Part shown: piece after piece, positions 24,512-31,041 of the stretch
Numbering within the stretch: position 1 is the stretch's first letter
Layout of the letters: every line of letters begins with the position of its first letter
NCBI GenBank assembly: GCA_019694315.1
Contig: JAIBCE010000048.1
Location: 1 to 32,839, forward strand
DNA: 32,839 bases
Direction of reading: 5' to 3'
Source: Sandaracinaceae bacterium
Lineage (GTDB): Bacteria; Myxococcota_A; Polyangia; Polyangiales; Sandaracinaceae
The notes under the pieces: model-generated
Database searches by the model: none
Told to the model about the DNA's origin: nothing
Seen by the model: the letters and a program-made list of their open reading frames with translations, nothing else
Translations under genes and position numbers: made by a program

Positions 24512-24865
24512 GGAACCCCTTTCGCGCTGCGACGCGCCGAGCAGACTCACGCCGGATGGGTCGGAGACAGCGGCCGTCCGCCCGCGCATCATCGCACCCG
24601 TCGTGCCAGCCACGCGCGTTCTCGGCGACGACCCGCTCGACCCGCGCGACCCACCCCGATGCGCCCCGGCCGAGGGCCCTCCACGCGGTTCGCGCGAGCC
24701 CGGAGGCCCTCGCGCCCCGCCGCCACGCACTGCATGCTCCGGCCGCCATGTACAGCGGATGTACATGGCCGGACATTTCCTGCACGTCATGGTTCGGCCA
24801 GGATCCGGTCTCCGGACGGCCACTCCACGTCACCATCGCGCATACTCCGCCCCCTCGCGCTCCTC
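24512..24865. other. 354-bp divergent intergenic region (DUF2339 / ribF)
   Basis: No credible gene is seen here; frames through it are Arg/Pro-rich extensions of the neighbours. It holds the Shine-Dalgarno of the DUF2339 gene next to 24511, the near-palindrome at 24746-24768, and CATACT (24841-24846), a possible -10 for ribF 19 nt before its ATG. No Shine-Dalgarno precedes ribF and no FMN-riboswitch-like structure was recognised. Confidence 0.6.
24746..24768. promoter_or_regulatory. Operator-like inverted repeat CCATGTACA-GCGGA-TGTACATGG
   Basis: A perfect 9-bp inverted repeat with a 5-nt spacer; flanking CCGGCC..GGCCGG extends the symmetry outward with a small slip. It is notably AT-richer than its surroundings. 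It lies 97 nt upstream of the ribF ATG and about 235 nt upstream of the DUF2339 start, so it could control either or both. A dimeric regulator is inferred; none is encoded in the window. Confidence 0.55.
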
Positions 24866-25810
24866 ATGGGCTCCTCGACTCCCACTCCCTCGGTCGTCGT
24901 CCCCGGCAACCACGACGGCGTCCACCGCGGCCACGTCGCGCTGCTCGCGCGCGCACGTGAGCTCGCCGCCGCACGGGGCGCGCGCGTCGTCGCGCTCACC
25001 TTCGATCCGCATCCCCTCGCGCTGATCGCGCCCGAGCGCGCGCCGACGCCGCTCACGACGATCGAGCGGCGCGCGGAGCTGCTCGTGCGCGCCGGCGCCG
25101 ACGACGTGGTCGTGGCGCGCTTCGATCGCGCGTACGCGGAGCTGTCGGCCGAGGACTTCGTGTCGCAGGAGCTCGTGGCCCGCCTCGGTGCGTGCGCGGT
25201 GCTCGTGGGCGCCGACTATCGCTTCGGCAAGGGACGCAAGGGCGAGCCCGGCCTGCTGCGCGCGCTCGGCGCGGAGGGCGGCTTCGACGTCGAGGTGATC
25301 GACGCGGTGGGCTCGGGCGCGGTGGCGCGCATCTCCTCGACGACCGTGCGCGAAGCGCTGCGCGAGGGCGATCTCGCGCGCACGCGGGAGCTGCTCGGTC
25401 GGGTGCACGAGCTCGAGGGCGTGGTCGTCGAGGGCCACCGTCGAGGTCGCACGATCGGCTTCCCCACGGCGAACCTCGAGGGCGTGAAGGTGATGCTGCC
25501 GCCCGATGGCGTGTATGCGATCGTGGCGCGCGTGCTCGAGGGCCCGCGCGCGAGCGAGCCGCTGCTCACGGGCATGCTCAACGTGGGCACGCGGCCCACA
25601 TTCGCGGCGGGCCGCTCGATCGAGGCGCACCTCTTCGACGTCTCGCGTGATCTCTACGGTCAGCGGCTGCGCCTCGGTCTCGTGGCGCGCCTGCGCGACG
25701 AGCGACGATTCGACGGCGTCGAGGCGCTCGTGGCCCAGCTCCGCGAGGACGAGACGCACGCGCGGCAGGCCGTGCGCGCGCTCGCGACCGACACGACCGT
25801 CCTCGTGTGA
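24866..25810 (+). CDS. ribF: Bifunctional riboflavin kinase / FAD synthetase
   Basis: RibF phosphorylates riboflavin to FMN and adenylylates FMN to FAD in the cytoplasm. The ATG at 24866 gives 314 aa, the normal size. The N-terminal nucleotidyltransferase domain (about 1-165) has the adenylyltransferase motif GNHDGVHRGH (14-23), where His replaces the usual Phe of G-x-FDGVH-x-GH. It also has FDPHP, VGADYRFGKGRKG and the ISSTTVR motif (156-162). The C-terminal kinase domain has GRTIGFPTAN (194-203), PPDGVYA, MLNVGTRPTF and the tail FLRDERRF-like LRDERRFDG. All key motifs are present, so both activities are expected. It is a single gene, divergent from DUF2339 and convergent with the TolC-like lipoprotein; no ribosomal or rib neighbours are present. 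Confidence 0.96.
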   Translation: MGSSTPTPSVVVPGNHDGVHRGHVALLARARELAAARGARVVALTFDPHPLALIAPERAPTPLTTIERRAELLVRAGADDVVVARFDRAYAELSAEDFVSQELVARLGACAVLVGADYRFGKGRKGEPGLLRALGAEGGFDVEVIDAVGSGAVARISSTTVREALREGDLARTRELLGRVHELEGVVVEGHRRGRTIGFPTANLEGVKVMLPPDGVYAIVARVLEGPRASEPLLTGMLNVGTRPTFAAGRSIEAHLFDVSRDLYGQRLRLGLVARLRDERRFDGVEALVAQLREDETHARQAVRALATDTTVLV

Positions 25811-25842
25811 GCTGGAGGGCGAAACTCCCTCGAGCCAACTCA
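25808..25842. terminator. Stop-to-stop inverted repeat between ribF and the TolC-like gene
   Basis: TGAGcTGG..CCAaCTCA joins the TGA of ribF (25808-25810) to the TCA that is the TGA of the converging gene (25840-25842), with an inner GGG/CCC pairing around CGAAACT. The stem is short and imperfect. It probably serves as a weak bidirectional terminator or simply separates 3' ends. Confidence 0.45.
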
Positions 25843-26622
25843 GCGCCCGCGCTGGGACAGACCGCCTGCGCTGAGCACGTCGAGCATCGCGCCGAGCTCG
25901 GCGATGCGCGCCTCGGTGGCGAGATCGGTCGCGCCGCGCCGGTCGCGCTCGAGCTGCAGTCGTCGTCGCTCGAAGTAGAGGCGCACGAGCTCGGCCACGA
26001 GGTGCATGCGCGCCTCCTCGAGGCGGCGCTCCTCGGCGAGGAGGCTGCCCTCCTCGCGCGCGAAGAGGAGCCGATCCAGGCGCAGCGTCACCGAGCCCAC
26101 CACGCTCCACGAGTCGTCGCTCGCGAGGATCGCCGAGTCGATGGTGCCGCCCTGCTGCGTGCGCAGATCCCAGCCGCTTCCGCGTCGAACGTCGGCGCGC
26201 ACGAGCGGCAAGAGGCCCGAGAGCCGCGCACGCTCGCGGGCGTCGCGGGCGCGTGACGGATCGAAGAGCGAGCTCTCGAGCGCGAGCGCGACGAGCTCGT
26301 CGACCGAAGGCTCGTCGCGGTAGGGCGCGCTGAGCGCTGCGGCGTCGTCGACCGAGGTGAGCTCGACCGGCGTCGGGACCCCGCGATCGCGAGGCGGACG
26401 CGCGTCGAGCGGCATGACGAGCGTGGCGCTCGCGACCGTGTCGTGCGCGCCGCCCGAGCGCGACGTGTAGCGAGCGGCGAGCACGAGACGCGGCGGCGCG
26501 AGGGGCGCGTGCGCGCAGCCCGACGAGGCGGCGAGGCACGCGAGCAGCGCGCTCACGAGCGCGAGCCAGCGAGGATGCAGGGTCGAGGGGGCAGAGGTGC
26601 AGAGCGTGCGAGGGAGGGGCAT
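25840..26622 (-). CDS. Lipoprotein with TolC-like helical segment
   Basis: The ATG at 26622 gives 260 aa with an unusually long N-region before lipobox SSGC (Cys36); no good Shine-Dalgarno is seen and a later GTG (MSALLACLAASSGC) is possible. After the signal comes a beta-like stretch (residues about 45-85) and then helical sequence. The segment VGSVTLRLDRLLFAREEGSLLAEERRLEEARMH.. (in parts) with LVAELVRLYFERRRLQLERDR resembles the helical hairpin of TolC/outer-membrane efflux proteins, but only about half of one repeat is present and no beta-barrel strands are seen. It could be an outer-membrane-attached accessory protein. It starts 33 nt after the TIG/PDZ gene, so the two are probably cotranscribed. 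The TolC link is tentative. Confidence 0.65.
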   Translation of the reverse strand: MPLPRTLCTSAPSTLHPRWLALVSALLACLAASSGCAHAPLAPPRLVLAARYTSRSGGAHDTVASATLVMPLDARPPRDRGVPTPVELTSVDDAAALSAPYRDEPSVDELVALALESSLFDPSRARDARERARLSGLLPLVRADVRRGSGWDLRTQQGGTIDSAILASDDSWSVVGSVTLRLDRLLFAREEGSLLAEERRLEEARMHLVAELVRLYFERRRLQLERDRRGATDLATEARIAELGAMLDVLSAGGLSQRGR

Positions 26623-26655
26623 GCGGGGGGCCCGTGCACCTCCCGCGCCGGTCGA

Positions 26656-28557
26656 TCAGCGCACGATCGTCGGGGAATTCGCGTGCTGGCTGGCGGACTG
26701 GCGGAGCCCTGGCGGCGCAATTCCGCCAGTCCGTCGTCCCTCGGGCTCGCCGCGGAGCGAGGCCACGCGCACCACGAGCAGGCCCACGGCGACGAGGACG
26801 ACCTCCGCCACGGCCTGCTCGCCGGTGGCGTCGGTCCCCGAGGGGCCGAGCTCGATCCAGGCGATCGCGACCGCGATCGTCAGGCCGCTCGCGACGACGG
26901 CAGCGAAGGTGGCCCCGGCCCGCGAGAAGGTCGCGGAGCGCGCGCGGAGCAGGCCGAGAAAGAGCAGGCTCGTCGCGACGAGGGCCGTGGCCCGCGTGGC
27001 GAGCTCGGTGGAGGCGGCGTCTCCGATCGTCACGCGAACGAAGACGCTCGCGAGGATCGCGAGGCCGAGATCGTCGAGGCCGCGGAGCGCGCGCTCGGTC
27101 CGCGTGCTCGGCCGCGCGATGCGCGTGGGGGTCGCGCTCGCGGCCGCGAGGATCGCGCCGAGCGCGAAGGGACCGAACGGTGCGCGCACGAGCGCCCACG
27201 ACATCGGCATCCACGGCGCGCTCGCGAGCGGGCCGCCCAGGACGGGCAGCGACGCGCTCTCCGCGGCGCCGCGCGCGGTGAGGAAGACGCCGATCGCCAC
27301 CGTCGCCGCGACCGCCGACGTCAGCGTGAGCCAGCGCTCGTGCGAGACGAGGGCGCGGAGCGCGAGCCAAACACGCACGAGGGCGCTCTGGGCGAGCGTC
27401 GCTCGCGAGGAGGGGGCGCTGCGCGTGGCGAGCGCCACGCTGGTGCGCACGAAGAGGCCTGCGGCGAGCCAGACGGGAATGCCGATGGCCGAGCCCCACG
27501 CGAGCGTCGAGACGAAGAGCGCGAGACCGAGGGACACGAGCGCGGTGAGGACGGCGGTGTGCGCCTTGGGGTCGGGGCTCGCTGCGATCGCCGTCTGCAC
27601 GTCGCGGCGCGGCCACGGCCACGCGCCGAAGAGCAGGGCGGCGATCACCACCACGAGCGCGAGCTGATCGGTGCGGGTCGCGCGATCGGCGCGTCGTCCT
27701 CGCGCCGCGTCGAGATCGATCGCGATCACACGCGCGCGCCCGTCCGGGCCCGCGAGCGTGAGCGTCGTGCGGCTCGCGCGCGCGTCGACGCGGAGCTCAT
27801 CGACGTCGAGCACGTTCATTCCGTCGATCGCGACGATGCGCGCCTCGGGCGCGAGGCCCAGCGCCGCGAGGTCGAGGCGCGCCGCAGCGCCGCTCGGGTC
27901 GAGGCGCTCGATGCGCACGCCCGGTCCCTCGGCCGTGCGCGGTGCCTCGCTCGGCGCGTCGTCGAGCGCTTCCTCGTCGTCGAGCGCCACCTCGCCGTCG
28001 ACCTCTTCGTCGAGCTCGCCCTCGAGGCGGAGGCCCAACAACGGCGCGAGCGCGAGCCCTTCGGTCGCGCGCCTCGCCGACGTCGCACCCCGGATCGCGC
28101 GCTCGCTCGGCACGATGTCGATCACGACGTGATCGAGCGTGCCCACCACGCGGGCCTCGAGGCCGTCGAGCGATGCGCCGTGTACCACCACCTCGATCGA
28201 GCCCTCGAACGTGCCTCGACCGCCGAGCGCATCCGCGTCCGCGTCGCCGATCGTGAGCTCGAGGCGCTCGGGCGTGATCGTGCGACCTGTGAGCGTGTGG
28301 GCGACGTGACGTCGCGCCCCGAGCGGCGCGTGCAGCACCCCGCGGAGCATCACCTCGACCTCGCGGCCCACGGGAAAGCCGCTCCCGGTGAGCTCGATCG
28401 TGCGGCCCGCGTCGATCCGCGGGGTGTCGATCGCGTCGATCGACAGGAGCTCGAAGCGGCCGTCGCGCGCGCAGCCGCCGACCGCGACGATCAGCCACGC
28501 GAGCAGGGCGCGGAGCGCCAGCGAGGCAAGGGAACGAGGGTGCTTCGGCTCGGACAT
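26656..28557 (-). CDS. Lipobox-containing TIG/IPT-PDZ-polytopic membrane protein
   Basis: ATG at 28557; 633 aa. Residues 10-28 form a signal ending VGGC (Cys29), unusual for a polytopic protein. Residues about 35-140 resemble a TIG/IPT Ig-like domain (GRTIELTGSGFPVGREVEVML). An acidic linker (DEEVDGEVALDDEEALDD, about 184-201) follows. A PDZ-like domain is next, about 213-283 (VRIERLDPSGAAARL, LAPEARIVAIDGMNVLDVDEL). From about residue 295 there are eight or so hydrophobic helices. The layout of the helices near PWMPMSWALVRAPFG and the following TPTRIARP segment faintly recalls NuoH/HyfC-type subunits, but the Glu/Asp residues of NuoH are absent. I do not recognise a named family. The C-terminal tail (GGIAPPGLRQSASQHAN) is partly encoded by an inverted repeat. 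Likely operon with the TolC-like lipoprotein. Confidence 0.75.
   Translation of the reverse strand: MSEPKHPRSLASLALRALLAWLIVAVGGCARDGRFELLSIDAIDTPRIDAGRTIELTGSGFPVGREVEVMLRGVLHAPLGARRHVAHTLTGRTITPERLELTIGDADADALGGRGTFEGSIEVVVHGASLDGLEARVVGTLDHVVIDIVPSERAIRGATSARRATEGLALAPLLGLRLEGELDEEVDGEVALDDEEALDDAPSEAPRTAEGPGVRIERLDPSGAAARLDLAALGLAPEARIVAIDGMNVLDVDELRVDARASRTTLTLAGPDGRARVIAIDLDAARGRRADRATRTDQLALVVVIAALLFGAWPWPRRDVQTAIAASPDPKAHTAVLTALVSLGLALFVSTLAWGSAIGIPVWLAAGLFVRTSVALATRSAPSSRATLAQSALVRVWLALRALVSHERWLTLTSAVAATVAIGVFLTARGAAESASLPVLGGPLASAPWMPMSWALVRAPFGPFALGAILAAASATPTRIARPSTRTERALRGLDDLGLAILASVFVRVTIGDAASTELATRATALVATSLLFLGLLRARSATFSRAGATFAAVVASGLTIAVAIAWIELGPSGTDATGEQAVAEVVLVAVGLLVVRVASLRGEPEGRRTGGIAPPGLRQSASQHANSPTIVR
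26694..26733. repeat. 12-bp perfect inverted repeat in the 3' end of the TIG/PDZ gene
   Basis: CGGACTGGCGGA (26694-26705) and its complement (26722-26733) flank a 16-nt loop. The repeat lies within the last 26 codons of the membrane-protein gene, about 40-80 nt before its stop, so it can fold in the mRNA and may also be a remnant of a small inserted palindromic element that supplied the C-terminal tail. Confidence 0.7.
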
Positions 28558-28619
28558 CGCGCGGCGGAGGCCGACTCTCGGGCATCACCGCGAACCGCGC
28601 CAATTTCGCGGCGAGCCCG

Positions 28620-28645
28620 CGATCGGCCGAAAATTCGACCGATCG
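28620..28645. promoter_or_regulatory. Operator-like 26-bp palindrome between divergent genes
   Basis: CGATCGGcCGAA-AA-TTCGaCCGATCG has 12-nt arms with a single mismatch and an AT-rich centre. It sits in the 113-bp space between the divergent TIG/PDZ gene (28557) and the unknown gene at 28671, 26 nt before the latter's ATG. A shared dimeric regulator for both genes is the simplest reading. No -10 of the TANNNT class was found at either start. Confidence 0.6.
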
Positions 28646-28670
28646 AGGGCCCCCGTGATCCAGTCCGGCC

Positions 28671-29324
28671 ATGATCGACGCGAGAGATCGTTCGGACGTC
28701 GGCGCGCTCGCGCGTGCGCGCCGCTTCCTGGGTCGTGTCCTCGACACGGTGCGCGGCAGCGAGCCTCCGACCGAGCTCGTCCCCGAGGCTCCGCCGAGGA
28801 GCCGTGATCACGCGCTCGCGCCGGCGGCGAGAGCGACCGAGGCCTCGCTCGCCCAGCCGCTCGCGCCCATGGCCGCGACGTCCTCGTCGGCGGCGATCGA
28901 GCCGCACACGGAGACCTCCGGGCCGCGCGCCTCGAGCAGTGTGGCGCTCGTGCTGCGCGATCCGGAGCCGCGCGAGACCCTCGAGGAACGCGTCACGATC
29001 CCCGAGCCCCTCGCGAGCCACGAGCCCGCGCGGGCGCTCCTCGACGACGGAAGCTGGTCCGGGCTGCGCTGCGAGGAGCGCGAAGGGCTCTCGTGGATCG
29101 CGTGGCGCGGGGTCGATCCGTCGGCCGCGCTCCTTCGGACGATCGAGATCCGGTGTGCGCTCGGCGCGCTCGACGCGAGCCCCGAGGTCGTCGTGCAGGA
29201 TCGACCCGTCCACGCGGCGCTCGGCGCGACGAGCCTCACCACGGATGCGCTGCGCGTGCTCGTGGCGCTCGGCTCCATGCGCGAGGGCGAGTTCGTCTCC
29301 GTCGCCCATGCTCAGCTTCGGTAG
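28671..29324 (+). CDS. Hypothetical protein with disordered N-half and compact C-terminal domain
   Basis: ATG at 28671; 217 aa, no signal peptide or TM helix, so probably cytoplasmic. Residues 1-30 are basic and helical (ARARRFLGRVLDTVRG). Residues about 30-115 are Pro/Ala/Ser/Glu-rich and probably disordered. The C-terminal 95 residues are ordered, starting DDGSWSGLRCEEREGLSWIAWRGVD and containing strand-like TIEIRCALGALDASPEVVVQD. I do not recognise a family. No Shine-Dalgarno is visible; the palindrome at 28620-28645 suggests regulated transcription. The stop is 31 nt before the RCC1 lipoprotein, which has its own TANNNT box. Confidence 0.7.
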   Translation: MIDARDRSDVGALARARRFLGRVLDTVRGSEPPTELVPEAPPRSRDHALAPAARATEASLAQPLAPMAATSSSAAIEPHTETSGPRASSSVALVLRDPEPRETLEERVTIPEPLASHEPARALLDDGSWSGLRCEEREGLSWIAWRGVDPSAALLRTIEIRCALGALDASPEVVVQDRPVHAALGATSLTTDALRVLVALGSMREGEFVSVAHAQLR

Positions 29325-29342
29325 CGCTGTCCCTCGCCCTGC

Positions 29343-29348
29343 TACGCT
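29343..29348 (+). promoter_or_regulatory. Putative -10 box TACGCT, leaderless start of first RCC1 lipoprotein
   Basis: TACGCT ends 7 nt before the GTG at 29356 and no Shine-Dalgarno is present (CCCACGC between). Same hexamer and distance as at 18027-18032. Confidence 0.5.
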
Positions 29349-29355
29349 CCCACGC

Positions 29356-31041
29356 GTGCAGTCGCTTCGTGGTCGTGCTTGGTGGGCGTGGTGCTGGGTC
29401 TTGGCCGTGCTCAGCGTCGCGGGCTGTGAGAGCCGCGTGTCGCTCGGGGCGCGCTGCGAGTCGAGCGCACAGTGCGTGGCGGGGCTGCGCTGCCAGCTCG
29501 GTCGCTGCCGCGCCGAGTGTGTGAGCGCGGGCGACTGCGCGGGAGGCGCTCTCTGCGTGGGCGAGCCTGGTGTGTGCACGGTGCCCGAGGACACGTGCGC
29601 CACGGCCTGCCCCGAGGGCTTCGTCTGCACCGGGACGCTGTGTGAGTACCGCTGCGATCTCGCGCACCCGTGTCGCGACGGCGCGCTCTGCCAGGCCTTC
29701 GAGGCCACGAACGTCTGCGTCGCGGCCCCGCGTCTCGACGCTGGCCCCGACGACGCTGGCCCCGATGACGATGCGCCCGACGTGGACGCCAGCGTGGGCG
29801 TGGACGATCGTCACACGCTCTGCGCGGGCGCCAACCACGTCTGCGCGATCCGTGACGGTGCCGTGTACTGCTGGGGCTACAACCAGGACGGCACGCTCGG
29901 TGACGGCACCTCGGAGGCCGATCGCGTCGAGCACGAGAACTGTGGCGGCTACGACTGCGCCGACCACCCCAGCCGGCCCGTGCAGTGGCGAAGTGGCGGG
30001 GCGGTCACGGCGCTCGATCGCGTGGACGCGATCGCCTGCGGCGAGAGCTTCACGTGCGCGATCCGCGACGGGGCCATCTACTGCTGGGGCGGCGTGGGCG
30101 AGGGATTCGAGCTCGGCTACTCCGGGTACGGCCGCATCGCGCGCTTGGTCGAAGGCGCTCGCCCCGACGCGGTGAACGTGTACGCGGGGCGACACCATGC
30201 CTGCGCGCGCTTCGCCGACGAGACCGTGGCGTGCTGGGGATGGATGGGCGCGGCCTACGACGGCCGGCTCGGCTCCGTCGGTGACTCGACGCGCGCACCG
30301 CGCGACGTCACGACGCTCACGGGAATCCGCACCGCCGCGCTCGGTCCGCCGTTCACCTGCTTCGCGACCGACTCCGAGGTGCGTTGTGTCGGCTTCAACG
30401 AGTCGGGCGTCACCGGCGCGGCGCGCCACGGGGCCGATCCCTCGCCGGCTCCGATCGAGGGCCTTCCGGGTCGCGCGACGTCCCTCGCGGCCGGCGACTT
30501 CCACGCGTGCGCGATCGTCGAGGGCGCTGCGTACTGCTGGGGCGGCGACAACTATCGCGTGCTCGGCAACACCGATGTTCCCACGTGCTTCCCGGGCGGC
30601 CCCGTGACCGGATGCAGCCCGACGGCGCTCCCGGTCTCGCATCTCGCCAGCACCGAGGATCTCGTCGCGCTCTCGACGGGGATGAGCGACACCATGTGCG
30701 CGATCGGCGTCGGGGGCCATGTGCTCTGCTGGGGGCGAGCCGACTACGGCCAAGCGGGTGTCGAGCCTCCGCCCGGCAATGGCAACGTGATGATGATCGG
30801 ACCGCTCGTCGAGATCGCTCCTGGAGATTCGTTCTCCAGCGCGCGAGAGGTCAGCTGCGGCGCGGCGTTCTGCTGCGCGCGCACGGAGCGCGGCAGCGTC
30901 TACTGCTGGGGAGAGAACGATCTCGGACAGCTCGGTCGTGGCGTGACGGACGCCGAGCTCTGGGACGGTGGGGTCTCGGGCCTCGACGGGGGCCTGCCCG
31001 CGTACGCGCACCCCATCGCCGTCGAGGTCGAGTTTCCATGA
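29356..31041 (+). CDS. RCC1-repeat lipoprotein, first tandem copy
   Basis: The GTG at 29356 gives 561 aa; a longer frame upstream overlaps the preceding gene in another frame and lacks a signal. Residues 1-23 are a signal with a Trp-rich core (RAWWAWCWVLAVLSVAGC, Cys24). The mature N-terminus CESRVSLGARCESSAQC begins a Cys-rich region to about residue 125 with short disulfide-like units (CRAECVSAGDCAGG, CPEGFVCTGTLCEYRC). A short Asp/Ala linker follows. RCC1 blades fill residues about 150-561, each with a [VI]-[YA]-CWG core: VYCWGYNQDGTLG, IYCWGGVGEG, VACWGWMG, AYCWGGDNYRVLG, VLCWGRADYGQAG, VYCWGENDLGQLG. Blade loops carry cysteine pairs not typical of eukaryotic RCC1. It is likely displayed on the outer surface; partner unknown. 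The stop overlaps the ATG of the next gene (ATGA). Confidence 0.9.
   Translation: MQSLRGRAWWAWCWVLAVLSVAGCESRVSLGARCESSAQCVAGLRCQLGRCRAECVSAGDCAGGALCVGEPGVCTVPEDTCATACPEGFVCTGTLCEYRCDLAHPCRDGALCQAFEATNVCVAAPRLDAGPDDAGPDDDAPDVDASVGVDDRHTLCAGANHVCAIRDGAVYCWGYNQDGTLGDGTSEADRVEHENCGGYDCADHPSRPVQWRSGGAVTALDRVDAIACGESFTCAIRDGAIYCWGGVGEGFELGYSGYGRIARLVEGARPDAVNVYAGRHHACARFADETVACWGWMGAAYDGRLGSVGDSTRAPRDVTTLTGIRTAALGPPFTCFATDSEVRCVGFNESGVTGAARHGADPSPAPIEGLPGRATSLAAGDFHACAIVEGAAYCWGGDNYRVLGNTDVPTCFPGGPVTGCSPTALPVSHLASTEDLVALSTGMSDTMCAIGVGGHVLCWGRADYGQAGVEPPPGNGNVMMIGPLVEIAPGDSFSSAREVSCGAAFCCARTERGSVYCWGENDLGQLGRGVTDAELWDGGVSGLDGGLPAYAHPIAVEVEFP

Noticed and set aside
24512..24823. N-terminal extension of DUF2339 to an ATG at 24823
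   Set aside because: Arg/Gly/Pro-rich, lacks a family match and contains the palindrome; the GTG at 24511 has a Shine-Dalgarno.
21122..24865. Long plus-strand extension upstream of ribF, across the DUF2339 gene
   Set aside because: Glu/Arg/His-rich antisense of a hydrophobic gene; RibF homology begins at GNHDGVH, so the ATG at 24866 is used.
28659..28664. TCCAGT as a leaderless -10 for the gene at 28671
   Set aside because: It has the final T and right distance but lacks the TA; counting it would weaken the TANNNT rule.
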